NCBI GenBank assembly: GCA_021018995.1
Contig: CM037591.1
Coordinates: forward strand, 8,996,001 to 9,060,000
Direction of reading: 5' to 3'
Origin: Chloranthus sessilifolius
Taxonomy: Eukaryota > Streptophyta > Magnoliopsida > Chloranthales > Chloranthaceae
Length of the DNA: 64,000 bases
The stretch's first letter is position 1; each line of letters begins with the position of its first letter. The notes under the pieces are model-generated. The model saw only the letters and a list, made by a program, of their open reading frames with translations. It made no database searches and had not been told where the DNA came from. A program made the position numbers and the translations under genes. Below, one piece after another: positions 1 to 10,548 of this stretch.

Positions 1-607
1 CATAACACAATTCAAGCAAAGCCATGTCATCAAACTGGAAAACTAGCCATTAAATTTCTGTCAAAATCCTAAATAATAGAAGTTCAACTACTAGAGATTA
101 AACTATGCTTTTGAAGAAACATGATTTCCTACCCAAGTATACCTGCTTTTTTTCTTTGATAAATAAACCTTTTATTGATGAACAAACAAGAAAAGCAGAA
201 AGCCAATTGGAATACTATCGACAACCCGGTAGGTTCCCTCTCTCACTAGATGACCAGCCAGAGAGCTGGCTGATTGCCTCATATGATTGAAACATACTTC
301 CTGCCCTTCTGATAGATCCCTTTTTTTATGGATATATGGGAGTAAACACCAAAATCCTTCCTCGTTCTTTGCAAACCATCCACTGATGTTAATCGAGTAG
401 CTTTCGACCTTTAAGGGCTTTCTAAACAAAAATTGGAAAACAATCGTCCCTTACAAAAGTGCCTACATTCCGCCTCATTTGGATAATTTTTATCCAATTG
501 GACTGGAGTCCATTTTGCCCTACCCTCCACCTCTTAAAGGTTGTGGAACATTTCCATATGCACAACACCCCACAACTCATCCCCCCCCTCTTCCCCCGAC
601 ACAATAA
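1..607. other. Non-coding stretch, no gene recognised
   Basis: AT-rich sequence at the left edge. The minus strand has an 85-codon open frame at 172-429 that resembles no family I recognise and has no convincing splice sites, so I do not call it a gene. If the PPD gene at 14832-17319 continues leftwards beyond the window, this stretch lies in its intron 3. Confidence 0.4.
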
Positions 608-1000
608 TGCTGTCAATGGGTCAGGTTGGGTCAGGACAATGTTTTGGCTGCTTGACGGTAAAAGGCATATGCTCGACCCCTGTGGCACACCCCGACCCAA
701 CGGATCATGGGTATATGCCCGATCCAAATCGATTCCCGACCCAAAACCTGACCTGACCCTGTTATAAACCACAATTTTCATTGATTTTCTATATGAAATA
801 TTGGGTTGATCCAACTTAACCCAAGTCTATCCTACCTTTGAGTAGACCCGACCTGATCTGACCCGAAGGTTGGGTCAGATGCTTCATGCCCAACCTGATC
901 AATGTGAAGTTTATGTACCTGATCCACCGAAAAAGGGCAGTGCAGGTTGCATATCGGGCCGACCCGACCCGACCCATTGACAGCTCTACCCCCAACATCC
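608..1000. mobile_element. hAT-like MITE, GC-rich inverted ends
   Basis: The left end reads GCTGTCAATGGGTCAGG and the right end is its inverse (CGACCCATTGACAGC), so the stretch has inverted termini about 390 bp apart and rich in GGGTC/GACCC words. A similar element lies at 18656-19027. Ends of this kind (GGGCTGTCAATGGG) are common in plant non-autonomous hAT elements. I could not find a clean 8-bp target duplication, so the exact borders are uncertain. Confidence 0.55.
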
Positions 1001-1019
1001 ATCTTTCTGCTGCCCCCTC

Positions 1020-1960
1020 CCATCTGTCAAATGTCCCCTTAAGTCGCCCCATATAGGAAAGAAGCTTCTTCCATATTCCGAAAGTCCTGTATACGAGTGC
1101 TCCTATATTCTCCTTTCGACATAACCGACTCAATTATATTTCCTCCTCTACCAAGTAGACTATTTGTAAATGAATCACAGTTTTTTACAAAATATACAAA
1201 GAAAAAAAGGAAAACTTTGAGCATGCATCAGGAGAAGAATACAATCATTTACATACATGAAAAATAACATATGCCTTGTGCCTACTACAAGACATCTAAA
1301 GTAACACATTAATAAGTTAAATTTCAGCTCGTCAATACAAAGGGGAGGAGAAAGAGTAGTTATGTCATTTCAAACTTCAAAAGATTCAATCAGCAATACC
1401 AAGAACTCTATTCAACTATCTTATTTAACAAAAGCATATATATAAAAAAAAAACACAAGGAGTTGCATCTTCATAGTAAGCCTAGTCCAAATTCTTGACT
1501 AATTTGTTCGGACGTAGAGCATGCACAACTGCAGCTAAGCAATTTATGATGCATCTTGCTAATAACTGGAAATAACTTACAAATATCAAAACTATAGATC
1601 TGATACCACCAAAAATATCTGATACCAGTATACCACCTAAGATTTTTATGGGACAGCATAAAATAAATTATGAAAGACAAAGGTAAGAAAGATGAACTCT
1701 CATTGAGAAGAACACCAATGGTTTCATATTTCATACAGCATTTTGCATAAAATGAAACATCCTGTCAACAATCCTAGACCCCTTTCTCTCAAGGTCAGTT
1801 TTAAAGAATTTATCTGAAAGGATATGGATATCCCAATAATATAAAAAAGTAAGAGAGATCAGAGATGCAAATCCCAACACTCATCGACAATCTTCCAATC
1901 AGGGTAATACAATCCTTGGCTTGAGCGAGATTCTGTTTGATTGATCTTTCATGTGGCTCT

Positions 1961-1962
<2 letters not shown>
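1020..1962. other. Non-coding stretch, nothing recognised
   Basis: AT-rich DNA with only short random open frames. No protein family, RNA gene or element ends could be recognised. Confidence 0.4.

Positions 1963-2016
<54 letters not shown>
1963..2016. repeat. (TA)n microsatellite
   Basis: About 27 uninterrupted TA units. It directly abuts the repeat at 2017-2245, the same arrangement as at 46187-46224. Confidence 0.97.
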
Positions 2017-2022
<6 letters not shown>

Positions 2023-2245
2023 CGGGGATGTGGATTCAAATGCATGGATGATCCATGCATTCAAACCAGGTGGGATCCACTGGCACCCATCCAGAGGATC
2101 CGGTGTCACAGAAACTTGCCCAAGGACGATCAGGTCCATTTAAAACAAAAAAATCAAAAGGGTGGATATCCATTGTAAACAATGTGGTCAAAGGTCCTAC
2201 AATTCAATGCAGCAGTTTGCTAGGCAGTAGGCAAACTTTGACTTA
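2017..2245 (-). repeat. Dispersed repeat related to 45100-45480 and 46225-46595
   Basis: The reverse complement contains a block (a gatcgtccttgggcaagtt-like stretch followed by a gatgggtgccagtgg-like stretch) that recurs in diverged form at about 45345-45440 and 46495-46570. The three copies define a non-coding dispersed family. This copy and the 46225 copy both sit against a (TA)n tract. The class is unclear; a MITE is most likely. Confidence 0.5.
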
Positions 2246-2429
2246 ATAAAATGAGTGATAATTTTAGGAAAAAGCTTCATGTGAAATTTAGTAGATTTTA
2301 AGTAAAAAACTTGGGACCTTAAAAACCATTTGTATAATATAGAATATTTTAAGTTAGGTTGCATGACAATTATTATGTGTACTTTTCATCTCTTCAGCAA
2401 GTAGATTTCTCAGTTACCTCTCTCAGATT

Positions 2430-3184
2430 TGTTGGTTAGGTTTAATCCCAAATGTATGTTTTGAGACATTCTGAGAAGTGGTTTCGGGTCCCAATCGGTC
2501 GATCGAGCTCAGGGAGCGATCAATCGATTCTAAACAGAAATAAACATGATGCTCTCAGGTTGAAGTCGATCGATCGAGGTTGGAAATCGATCAATCGAGT
2601 CTAAGCATATATTGTTGGCTATCTCTCGGTTTGAAATCAATCGATCAAGGTGTTAAATAGATCGATCGATTATGGGCGGATTAGTTCCACGGTTTTGGAC
2701 TCTTGGCTATTTCAGAAGATTTCTTTGGTCAATGTTTCCTAATGCAATTGGAACCTATAAGCAGATGGAAAATCTAGGGTTCCTTGAGAGAGAGTTTTCA
2801 AGAGAGAAAACTAGTGTGAATACTCTGAGAAGCAAGGTATTAAAGAAAAGCTTGAGGATAGAAGCATCCGATTGAAGTCATTCTTGTGTTGGAATCGTTA
2901 CTATATTCCAGCAGATCTCTTCTCTGTTCTTGAAGGACTACATCCTTAGTTATTCAGCATGTTGGCTGTTGAAAATCGTGTTAGATCTTGATTCAGAGTG
3001 CACTAGAGAGGAGAGAGAGTGTACGTTGTAAATGTTCATAAATAGTGCATATACTCTAAGGACGTAGGCCTAGATTGGGTGAATTACGTAAAGCTCTTTG
3101 TGTTGTGTGTGATTGCTTTTGCGTCTTCTTATTTTGTCGTATTCATCGCGATAAAGTGTTCGGTGTCTAGTTGAATTTCTAACA
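2430..3184 (+). repeat. 5' LTR of the copia element
   Basis: 755 bp, starting TG and ending CA, matched by 8119-8869. The U3 part holds several paired TCGATCGA-type palindromes at about 2498-2670. The LTRs differ at roughly one base in ten over their first 340 bp by eye, indicating an old insertion. Confidence 0.93.
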
Positions 3185-3186
3185 AG

Positions 3187-3197
3187 TGGTATCAGAG
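3187..3197 (+). other. Primer binding site, initiator Met tRNA
   Basis: TGGTATCAGAG begins 2 bases after the 5' LTR. It is the usual complement of the 3' end of plant initiator Met tRNA used by copia elements. Confidence 0.9.
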
Positions 3198-3210
3198 AGA
3201 TTTACACTAC

Positions 3211-4015
3211 AATGACAATGAAGGTCTCAAATGCACGATTCGAGGTGGAGAAATTTTCGGGAAGAATAACTTTGTTTTATGGGAAGTCAAGGTCACAGAT
3301 CTCCTTGTCCAACAAGGCATTGATAGTGCTCTACTTGGGAAGGAGATGAGAAAGAAGGCAGAGACGTCTGATAAAGAGTGGATCTCTCTTGATAAGAGAG
3401 CCGTAAGCACTATCTGATTGTGCTTGTTCGATGAAGTTCTATACAACGTTCTTCACAAAAAGACGACCTTGGATCTGTGGAAGAAGATGAAATCTCTCTA
3501 TATAACAAAGTCGTTGTCCAACAAACTCTTCATGAAGAAACAACTCTATACCCTTCGTATGAAGGTTGGTACGCGTATTCATGATCATTTGAATTCATTT
3601 AATAAAATAGTTAGTGAACTATTGAGCATTGAGGTGAAACTTGAAAAAGAAGATCATGCACTTCTCTTACTCATCTCATTACCTGCATCTTACGAATATC
3701 TTGTTACCACGTTAATTTATAGTAAGGATACTATAGCCATCAAAGAAGCGACTGCTGCACTTCTTTCAGACGAATCGAGAAAATTGTCTGAATCTAACTC
3801 CGAAGGGGTTAATCTCTTGAGCGAAAGGGGTTGAAACCATGATCGCAAAAGAGATAAGTCCAGAGGAAATAATAAATCAACGAAAGGAAACAGCAGGTCC
3901 AAATCTAGAGGTGATAGAAAGGATATGATCTGTTACTTCTGTAAACAATCTGGATATATTCGCAAATATTGCAAGCAGAGATTGAATAAAGATAAGAGTG
4001 ATGAAGGGACTTCGT
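3211..4015 (+). pseudogene. copia gag remnant (UBN2 type) with zinc knuckle
   Basis: From the ATG at 3211 a frame gives an N-terminal stretch with EVEKFSG, then needs a frameshift to continue through LWEVKVTDLLVQQGID and on to the open frame 3418-3834 (LDLWKKMKSLYITKS, KEDHALLLLISLPASYE), typical of copia UBN2 gag. A basic linker leads to the zinc knuckle at about 3930-3972, where the usual CX2CX4HX4C has Tyr in place of His. A stop also separates the two parts. Structural protein of virus-like particles in intact relatives; not functional here. Confidence 0.85.
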
Positions 4016-4990
4016 AAAAGGCTAGTGTTGCTAAGTCAGATTTCGGTGAAGATCTATTGTGTGCATTGTTAGGCTCCAGTCAGTTTGATGGTAGATGGAT
4101 CCTAGATTTAAGGGCATCATATCACATGTGTCCATACAGGGATTGGTTTGACTAATACAAGGTAGCCAATAGTGAGACGATTTTGATGAGGAATGACAGT
4201 GTATGTGAAGCAGTTGGTATCAGTTCTATCATAATAAAGATGTTTGATGGTTGTGTTCGCACTCTTACTAAGGTTAGGCATGTGTCTGATCTGAAGAAAA
4301 ATTTGATTTCGTTGGGAGCATTGAATGAGATAAGCTGTCGAGTCATCCTAGAATCTGAAAAACTGAAAGTTGCACGAGGTGCTATGACCTTGATGAAAGG
4401 TGAGAAGAAGAGGAATCTTTACATTCTAGTAGGCAACATAATCAGCGGCAGTGATGTTGCGGCTACGAAAGATTCCAAGGATCTCTCAGATTTGTGGCAT
4501 AAGAGGCTTGATCACATGAGTGGGCTAACAGAGCTCATAAAGAATAAGGCGATTTCTGACATTCAAACTTGTAAACTGAAATTTTGTGAAGATTGCACCT
4601 TTGAGAAGCAGAAGAAAGTTAGTTTCTCCACAGGAAGACATACTTCGAAGGGTTGATTGATTACATGCATTCAGATGTATAGGGACCGGCTAAAGTCACT
4701 TCAGTAGGTGGAGCCAACTACTTTGTGTCATTCATAGGTGACTATTCCAGTAAAGTTTGAGTGTATCCAATTAAGAACAAGTCGGATGTGTTTCAGAAAT
4801 TCAGGCAGTGGCAGAGTATGATTGAAAAACAAACATATAGGAAGGTAAAGATTCTTAGATCAGATAATGGTGGGAAATACTTGTCATTAGATTTCAAGGC
4901 TTACTGTAAAAATTAAGGGATTGTTAGGCACTTAACAATTCCTGAAATTCTTCAACAAAACGACATAGTTGAGAGGATGAACAGAGCACT
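4016..4990 (+). pseudogene. copia protease and integrase remnant, 5' part
   Basis: The protease motif at about 4096-4130 reads WILDLRASYHMC where active relatives have the catalytic DSGA, so the active site is lost. The open frame 4183-4656 holds the GAG-pre-integrase zinc-binding region (LWHKRLDHMSG, then FCEDC). Integrase-core blocks with in-frame stops follow (HSDV, SDNGGKY, VERMN), corresponding to the D, D and E of the family. The reading is cut at 4990 by the nested element and resumes at 5926. Confidence 0.85.
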
Positions 4991-5925
4991 TGATGCGGGA
5001 CAAGAACCCTAAACTACGTGAATGCCATGATTTAATTAATTGTCGAAATTAAACTAAATTAATTAAACAATAAACCCTGAAATTAATGCGGATACCTTAG
5101 AGTTTCGTAGTTTTCCATTGGAAGATCGCGCTTGATTCGAGTAGGGTCTGATCCATGTGCTAGATCCGTTAGATTCACGGTGTAGATCGGTTCTAGACGT
5201 AGAACTCTAGCTTTTCCAGATTAAGGCGCTGCTCAAGATTCAATGATGGGATCATGAGTCCTCTAAGGGTTTCTTATTCGAGTTGGTTAACGGCTCGTAT
5301 AAGATCTATGATTTGAATCAGATTGATTCAATGGTTCTGATGGATCGTTGGGTTTGGGAAAAAGGATAATGGTTGGATTTAAGGTTAATGGGATCAAACA
5401 AGCAGAGAAAAAAAATAAAAATTGAAGAAATAGGTAGAAGATAGATTTTGGGATTCACACCCTTGGCTTCACACCAAACCCTTCTCTGGAAGCGAAGAAG
5501 AATCACTCTTCAACAATGGCTCATCTCAAGCACACAAGCAATAGCTTTCATTCATAATCAATCATCCCCTTGCAATGTTTATTTAGATACCTTATATAGG
5601 AGGCCTCACAAAAGAAAATAAAACCCTAAAACAAATATAACAAAGACAAGTATGCCCTTAAAAATTCAAATTCGAATTCTGACGCAGTCAATCGATCAAC
5701 ATCTGGTATTTGATAGATTGACTTATATATATCGTCAAGACTAGTCCCTCAAAGTCCACAGTCAATTGATTGAATACCAAATGTCGATCGATTGAATGGC
5801 ATTGCTCCAGCACGCTTTTTCTTTAAGTGAGGTTTTGATCTCCGTTTCCGTTCCGCTTCTTCCGACGTTGGTACACAAGAAATGGTCCGTATCCAATGTC
5901 TACAATGTCGGCGTCCCAGTTAACA
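4991..5925 (-). mobile_element. Nested solo-LTR-like insertion
   Basis: The host integrase reading (NRAL, then LEKA) is interrupted exactly at 4990/5926. On the minus strand the insert starts TGTTAACTGGGACGCC and ends GCATCA, as an LTR would, and contains a TATA-like ctatataagg. It has no coding capacity. The flanks share only CACT (4987-4990 and 5924-5927), so a full 5-bp target duplication is not evident. A solo LTR of another LTR-element family is the best reading; a small non-autonomous element is the alternative. Confidence 0.7.
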
Positions 5926-8080
5926 CTATTAGAAAAAGCGTGGTGTATGTTGAATCATTTCGGCTTAAGTCATGAGTTCTGAGCAGAGTCACTGAGCACA
6001 ACATGTTACTTGGTCAACCAGTTGCCTTCAGCGGCATTGAACTCAAAAATTGCAGATGAGGTTTGGTATGGAAGACACGGGAGTTACTCTCACTTGAGGG
6101 TGTTTGGATGTGCCGCGTATGCATTACTTTAGGGAAGTGAACGATCGAAGTTGGATCCAAAATCTAAAAAGTGACTTGATTGGCTATGGCGAATGAGTAA
6201 AAGGTTATCATTTGTGGGATACACAATCTCACAAAGTGATCATTGTAAGAGATGTTATCTTCAACGAAAATGAGTTTCCGATGAAAAAGGCGGAAGGCAA
6301 ACCTCAGTCATCTGGTGAACCACAGGTACATTTTGATGTTGAAAGGCATGAGCAAGTTGAGAAAAATAATGAAGACTCTAAGATAGAGTATGATGACAAT
6401 TTCTCAAGACTTGCACTATCAGGTACCGGTTCCTGTTCAAGCTACCTTGAGATAATCATAAAGGACGAAAAAATGTGCTGAAAAGTTTAAAGATATGGTT
6501 TCTTTAGCGCTTGCACTTATCACAGAGAATGGGAAACAAAGCACAGTTCTAGAAGGTCGGGTGGATACAGATGCAGTAAAGTAGCAGTTAGCTATGGAAG
6601 AAGAATGGCAGTCACTTTTGAAAAATGAGGCTTAGGATCTCATGGAATTTTCTAAAGTGAAGAGGATCATCGGTTGTAAATGGGTCTTTCGAAAAAAATA
6701 AGATGATAAGAGTCAAACTCTGAAGTTCAAAGCAAGGCTATCTCAGAAAGAGAGTATCGATTACGATGAGATATTTTCTTCGATTGCGAAGCACACATCA
6801 ATTCACATGTTGTTGGTCATCATTGCTCAAAAAGGTCTCGAACTAGAACAGATGGATGTGAAAACAACTTTCCTCCATGGAGATCTTCAGGAAGAGATTT
6901 ATATGCGACAGTCTGAAGGATTTAACATAGAAGAGTCAGAATCACTTGTTTGCAAATTGAAGAAATCCTTATACGGTCTCAAATAGGCACCCAGGCAGTG
7001 GTACAAGAAGTTTCATTCATATATGTTGAGCATAAGGTATCACAGGGGCAATATGATTGTTGTGTCTACAAGAAAGAGTATTATGAAGGGGAGAGAATCC
7101 TCCTAATTCTCTATATAGATGATATGCTGAAAGCAGCAAGAAGCAAGGTTGCAATCAACAAGCTGAAGCGATCATTGAGCCAGAAATTTAAGATGGATCT
7201 TGGTTCCGCAAATAAGATCCTAGGTACAGAAATCACGAGAGATCATGAGAAGAAGAGGCTTTGGCTAACTCAAAGGACTTTTGTCCAAAAGCTCCTTGAG
7301 AAGTATAATATGAGTGATGTCAAGCCTGTATCAGCTCCTTTAGCAGAGCATTTTAAACTCACAAAGAAGATGAGTCCATCCACACATGCAGAGAGGGAAT
7401 ACATGAAGAATATTCCGTATGCAAATGTTAGGAGTTTGATGTATGTCATGGTGAGTACACGACCAGATTTAGCACAAGCCTTGAGTATGGTTTGCAAGTA
7501 TATGTATAATCCGGGAAGAGAGCATTAGCTTGCGGTTATATGGATATTGAGATATCTAAAAGGTACAGTTGAAAATGGGTTGATGTTTGAAGGTGGAGAT
7601 ACAAGTGCGTTGGATCTCTACGGTTACGTCGATTCCAACTATGCTGGTGACCTTGACAGAAGGCCTACCATGGGGTACGTGTTCGTTTTGCCAGGTGGAG
7701 CGATTAGTTGGAAGTCTATGCTTCAAGGGATAATTGCATTGTCACCTACATAGGTCGAGTATATAGCAGCTTCAGAAGCAAAGCCTCATGACTTAAGGGT
7801 TTGGTAAGCAAATTTGTTAAGGTTGATGAGAGCATCGATATCTTCTGCGACAGTCAGAGTGTCATTCACCTAGCAAAGAACTAAGTCTTCCATGCTAGAA
7901 CAAAGCATATAGATGTCTGGTATCATTTTATCAGAGATATGATAGAAGATGGAGAAGTATCGGTTAAGAAGATTGACACGAAAGAAAACGCAACAGACAT
8001 GGCGAAGCAGGTTACACAGAATAAGTTTAGGCATTGCCTAAACTTGAACAACACTTCTCGCAAATGTTGATGCCCGTTGG
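5926..8080 (+). pseudogene. copia integrase C-part, reverse transcriptase and RNase H remnant
   Basis: After the nested insert, integrase resumes (EVWYGRHGSYSHLRVFGCAA). The reverse transcriptase follows with QMDVKTTFLHGDL, SLYGLK and the catalytic YIDDM at about 7114. The open frame 6950-7528 contains LRSLSQ-like finger and thumb blocks. RNase H runs through YVDSNYAGDLDRRPT (about 7620-7670) to the C-terminal block ARTKHIDV (about 7898). At least eight in-frame stops are scattered through it, many at former Trp, Gln or Arg codons, as expected from C-to-T decay of methylated DNA. Confidence 0.88.
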
Positions 8081-8118
8081 GGCGGTAACACGGTTAAGGA
8101 TGAAACCTAGGTGGAGAT

Positions 8119-8869
8119 TGTTGGTTAGGTTTAATCCCAACCGTACGTTTTGAGACATTCTGAGGAGTGGTCTCGGGTCTCAATCAATCGATCGAGCTCT
8201 GGGAGCGATCGATCGATTATGGACAGAAATAAATAAGACGCTCTCGGGTTGAAGTCGATCGATCAAGGTTGGAAATCGATCGATCGATCGAATCTAAGCA
8301 GATATTAGTGGGTATCTCTCGGGTTGAAATCGATCGATCAAGGAGTTAAATCGATCGATCGATTATGGGCAGATAGTTCTGCGATTTTGAACTCTTAGCT
8401 ATTTTAGAAGATTTCATTGGTCAATGTTTCCTAATGCAATTAGAACCTATAAGCAAAAGAAAATCTAGGGTTCCTTGAGAGAGTTTTCAAGAGAGAAAAC
8501 TAGTGTGAATACTTTGAGAGGCAAGGTATTGAAGAAAGGCTTGGGGATCGAAGCATCCCATTGAAGCCGTTCTTATATTGGAATCATTACTATATTCCAA
8601 CAGATCTCTTCTCTGTTCTTGAAGGACTACGTCATTGGTTATTCAGCGTGTTGGTTGTTGAAGATCGTGTTAGATCTTGATTGAGAGTGCACTAGAGAGA
8701 AGAGAGTGTGTGCGTTGTAAACGTTCATAAATAGTGCATATACTCCATGGACGTAACCCTAGATTGGGTGAACCATGTAAAGTTTTTGTGGTGTGTGTGA
8801 TTGCTTTTGCATTTTATTTTTCCATATTCATCGTGATAGGGAGTTCGATGTTTGGTTGAATTCTTAACA
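8119..8869 (+). repeat. 3' LTR of the copia element
   Basis: 751 bp, matching 2430-3184 and followed by the target duplication AGATT. It is preceded by a purine-rich aggtggagat tract, the expected polypurine tract. It contains the same paired CGATCGAT words as the 5' LTR. Confidence 0.93.
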
Positions 8870-8924
8870 AGATTTCCCTATAGTTTATTTTACTATATTT
8901 ATAGGGAAATGATTAAATGATGCG

Positions 8925-9057
8925 AGTCATGGGACATAAACCCATGACTCGAGCCCCTATTAGCTATATGTCACATCAGTGGGCTTTGAAAAGTCAATTG
9001 ATGTGACATCCAGCCAATAGGGGCTTGAGTTATGAGTTTATTTCCCATGACTCGAGT
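8925..9057. mobile_element. Foldback element with about 55-bp arms
   Basis: The arm at 8925-8977 (gagtcatggg, cccctattagct, atgtcacatca) is repeated in inverse orientation at 8999-9057 around a 20-base loop. No coding capacity. It is followed by (TA)n at 9074. A small palindromic MITE is the likely class. Confidence 0.7.
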
Positions 9058-9071
9058 GAGAGGATCACTAC

Positions 9072-9073
<2 letters not shown>

Positions 9074-9135
<62 letters not shown>
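9074..9135. repeat. (TA)n microsatellite
   Basis: 31 TA units between the foldback and the start of LINE A. Confidence 0.97.
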
Positions 9136-9138
<3 letters not shown>

Positions 9139-9164
9139 TTTTCTAATATTTCTTAGCGGGCTTG

Positions 9165-10502
9165 TCGTCAAATGGCGCAGGGTGGGGCCTACGGCGGCCT
9201 CGACGTCCTCGCCTTCCTCGGAGAGGCATGTTGGTGGTGATAATCGGCAAGAGATGTTCAGAGATGGTTTGGTGGAGGACTTGTCGGAGGCGTTAGAAGT
9301 GGAGGTGGGTTTGGGTGTTGATGAGGCGGTGCCGCCAACTATGGGGGAGGTGGTCAACTCTGGTCCAACTTTCCCTATGGATCTCTCGGCTGACGTGGAT
9401 CCGGTGGTCCCCTCTGGCGTTCCCGTTAGAATTTCAAATTTATTGAGGAAATGGGCTTCTAGCCTAACTGGCTGAGGGCAGTTATGACTTTTCAACAACC
9501 AGTTAGATTTGATCTTATGGTGGAGGAATTGACGTGTGGCGAAGGATGGCCACGTGGCACGTTGGTGGAGCGAAGGCTAGAATGCGTTGGTTCATGGGTT
9601 AATTTATTTTTTGAGGCTGATGTGGGGCCCGAGGTTAGGGAGAGGAGGGCTCTTTGGACGCGTGGCATTATGGCGTCAGAGGTAGTTTTCCGCCCATGGT
9701 TTCGGAAGGCGGTTTAGGGTTTCTTGATTCTCGTTTCAGGTGGGGGGCTGTTGTCCTGACACGTCGCACTGATGTCTTTTGGGCCACATTACAGACCAAC
9801 GGGTCCTTTTCGGAGACCTCTTGGGCCCGCCCTCTTCTTAGTTGAGTTGTGGAGCAGGTCATTCTGTGCCTAGATCGGTCTCCTGTGAATCAGGGTTTCT
9901 TTAGGAGCACTAATCGAGCCTTGACTATTGCTCTCAGGGGTTATGATCCTTATCAGAGTCATAGAGAGAGAGGGGTTCTGACTTCCACGGGGCTCCTTAT
10001 CAGTGATTGGTATGAATTGTCGTTTCCCCCTCTACTTCTTTGACAAGGGCTCTTCTGTGTCCCTCTCGTTTCCTTACAGATCGTTTGCGTGAGCTCAATA
10101 TGGTTCCTAGCATCGTTTCTTCGCAGGGAGAGGTCGAGAGGGAGGGTTCGTTTTTGAGTGTCGAGGTTCGGCCAATCAGCTTTGTTAGGCTCAACAACCA
10201 GGGGAAATGGGTTAGATGGGACAGACCACTTCTTCAGATAGCTCTAGGGGCCCGTCGTTTACAGAAGATGATGAAGACGATAGGTGTGAGGATTCAACTA
10301 AGATTGACAGATTAATCTGGTTCGGGGGAGATTTGGGCATGACTTTTGATGGTCCACTTCATGAGCTCCCCAAGGTTTTCTCGGCCATTCAAGGGGGCAG
10401 GCGTAAACCGGTGACTCCCAAGAAGAAGGGATTGCTGAGAGAGTTGGCTCGTCTTGAATGGGTTAGGTCAGATGGGAAGGGCTCCAATGATGCATTGGCT
10501 TG
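9165..10502 (+). pseudogene. LINE A ORF1 remnant
   Basis: Broken frames upstream of the endonuclease. Only the C-terminal part (10216-10503) is recognisable by comparison within the window: the block with DLGMTFDG, HELPKVF and RELARL matches the ORF1 ends of LINE B (31.9-32.19 kb) and LINE C (41.65-41.85 kb, IGMSFNGS and SRELARL). In plant L1 elements ORF1 encodes an RNA-binding nucleocapsid-like protein. Confidence 0.65.
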
Positions 10503-10548
10503 ATCGTAAGATTCTTTCCGGGTGGGCTTCATTTATGTTTTTCTATAT

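Larger units (their letters stand above)
2430..8869 (+). mobile_element. Ty1/copia LTR retrotransposon, decayed
   Basis: A 6.44-kb element bounded by two similar LTRs (2430-3184 and 8119-8869) that start TGTTGGTTAGG and end AACA. A perfect 5-bp target duplication AGATT lies at 2425-2429 and 8870-8874. An initiator-Met tRNA primer site follows the left LTR. The internal order is gag, zinc knuckle, protease, integrase, reverse transcriptase, RNase H, which is the copia order. Every reading frame is broken by stops and small indels, and a 0.94-kb element is nested inside the integrase region. It cannot be autonomous now. Confidence 0.95.

Noticed and set aside
172-429. 85-codon minus-strand frame at the left edge as a missing PPD exon
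   Set aside because: It does not match the expected continuation after LRFAG and has no clear splice sites.
608-1000. 8-bp target duplication for the first MITE (cccccgaca/cccccaaca)
   Set aside because: The matching bases do not lie at equivalent distances from the two inverted ends.
1937-2143. Open frames with long IYIYIY runs at every (TA)n tract (1.9, 9.0, 17.5, 21.7 kb)
   Set aside because: They are translations of TA microsatellites.
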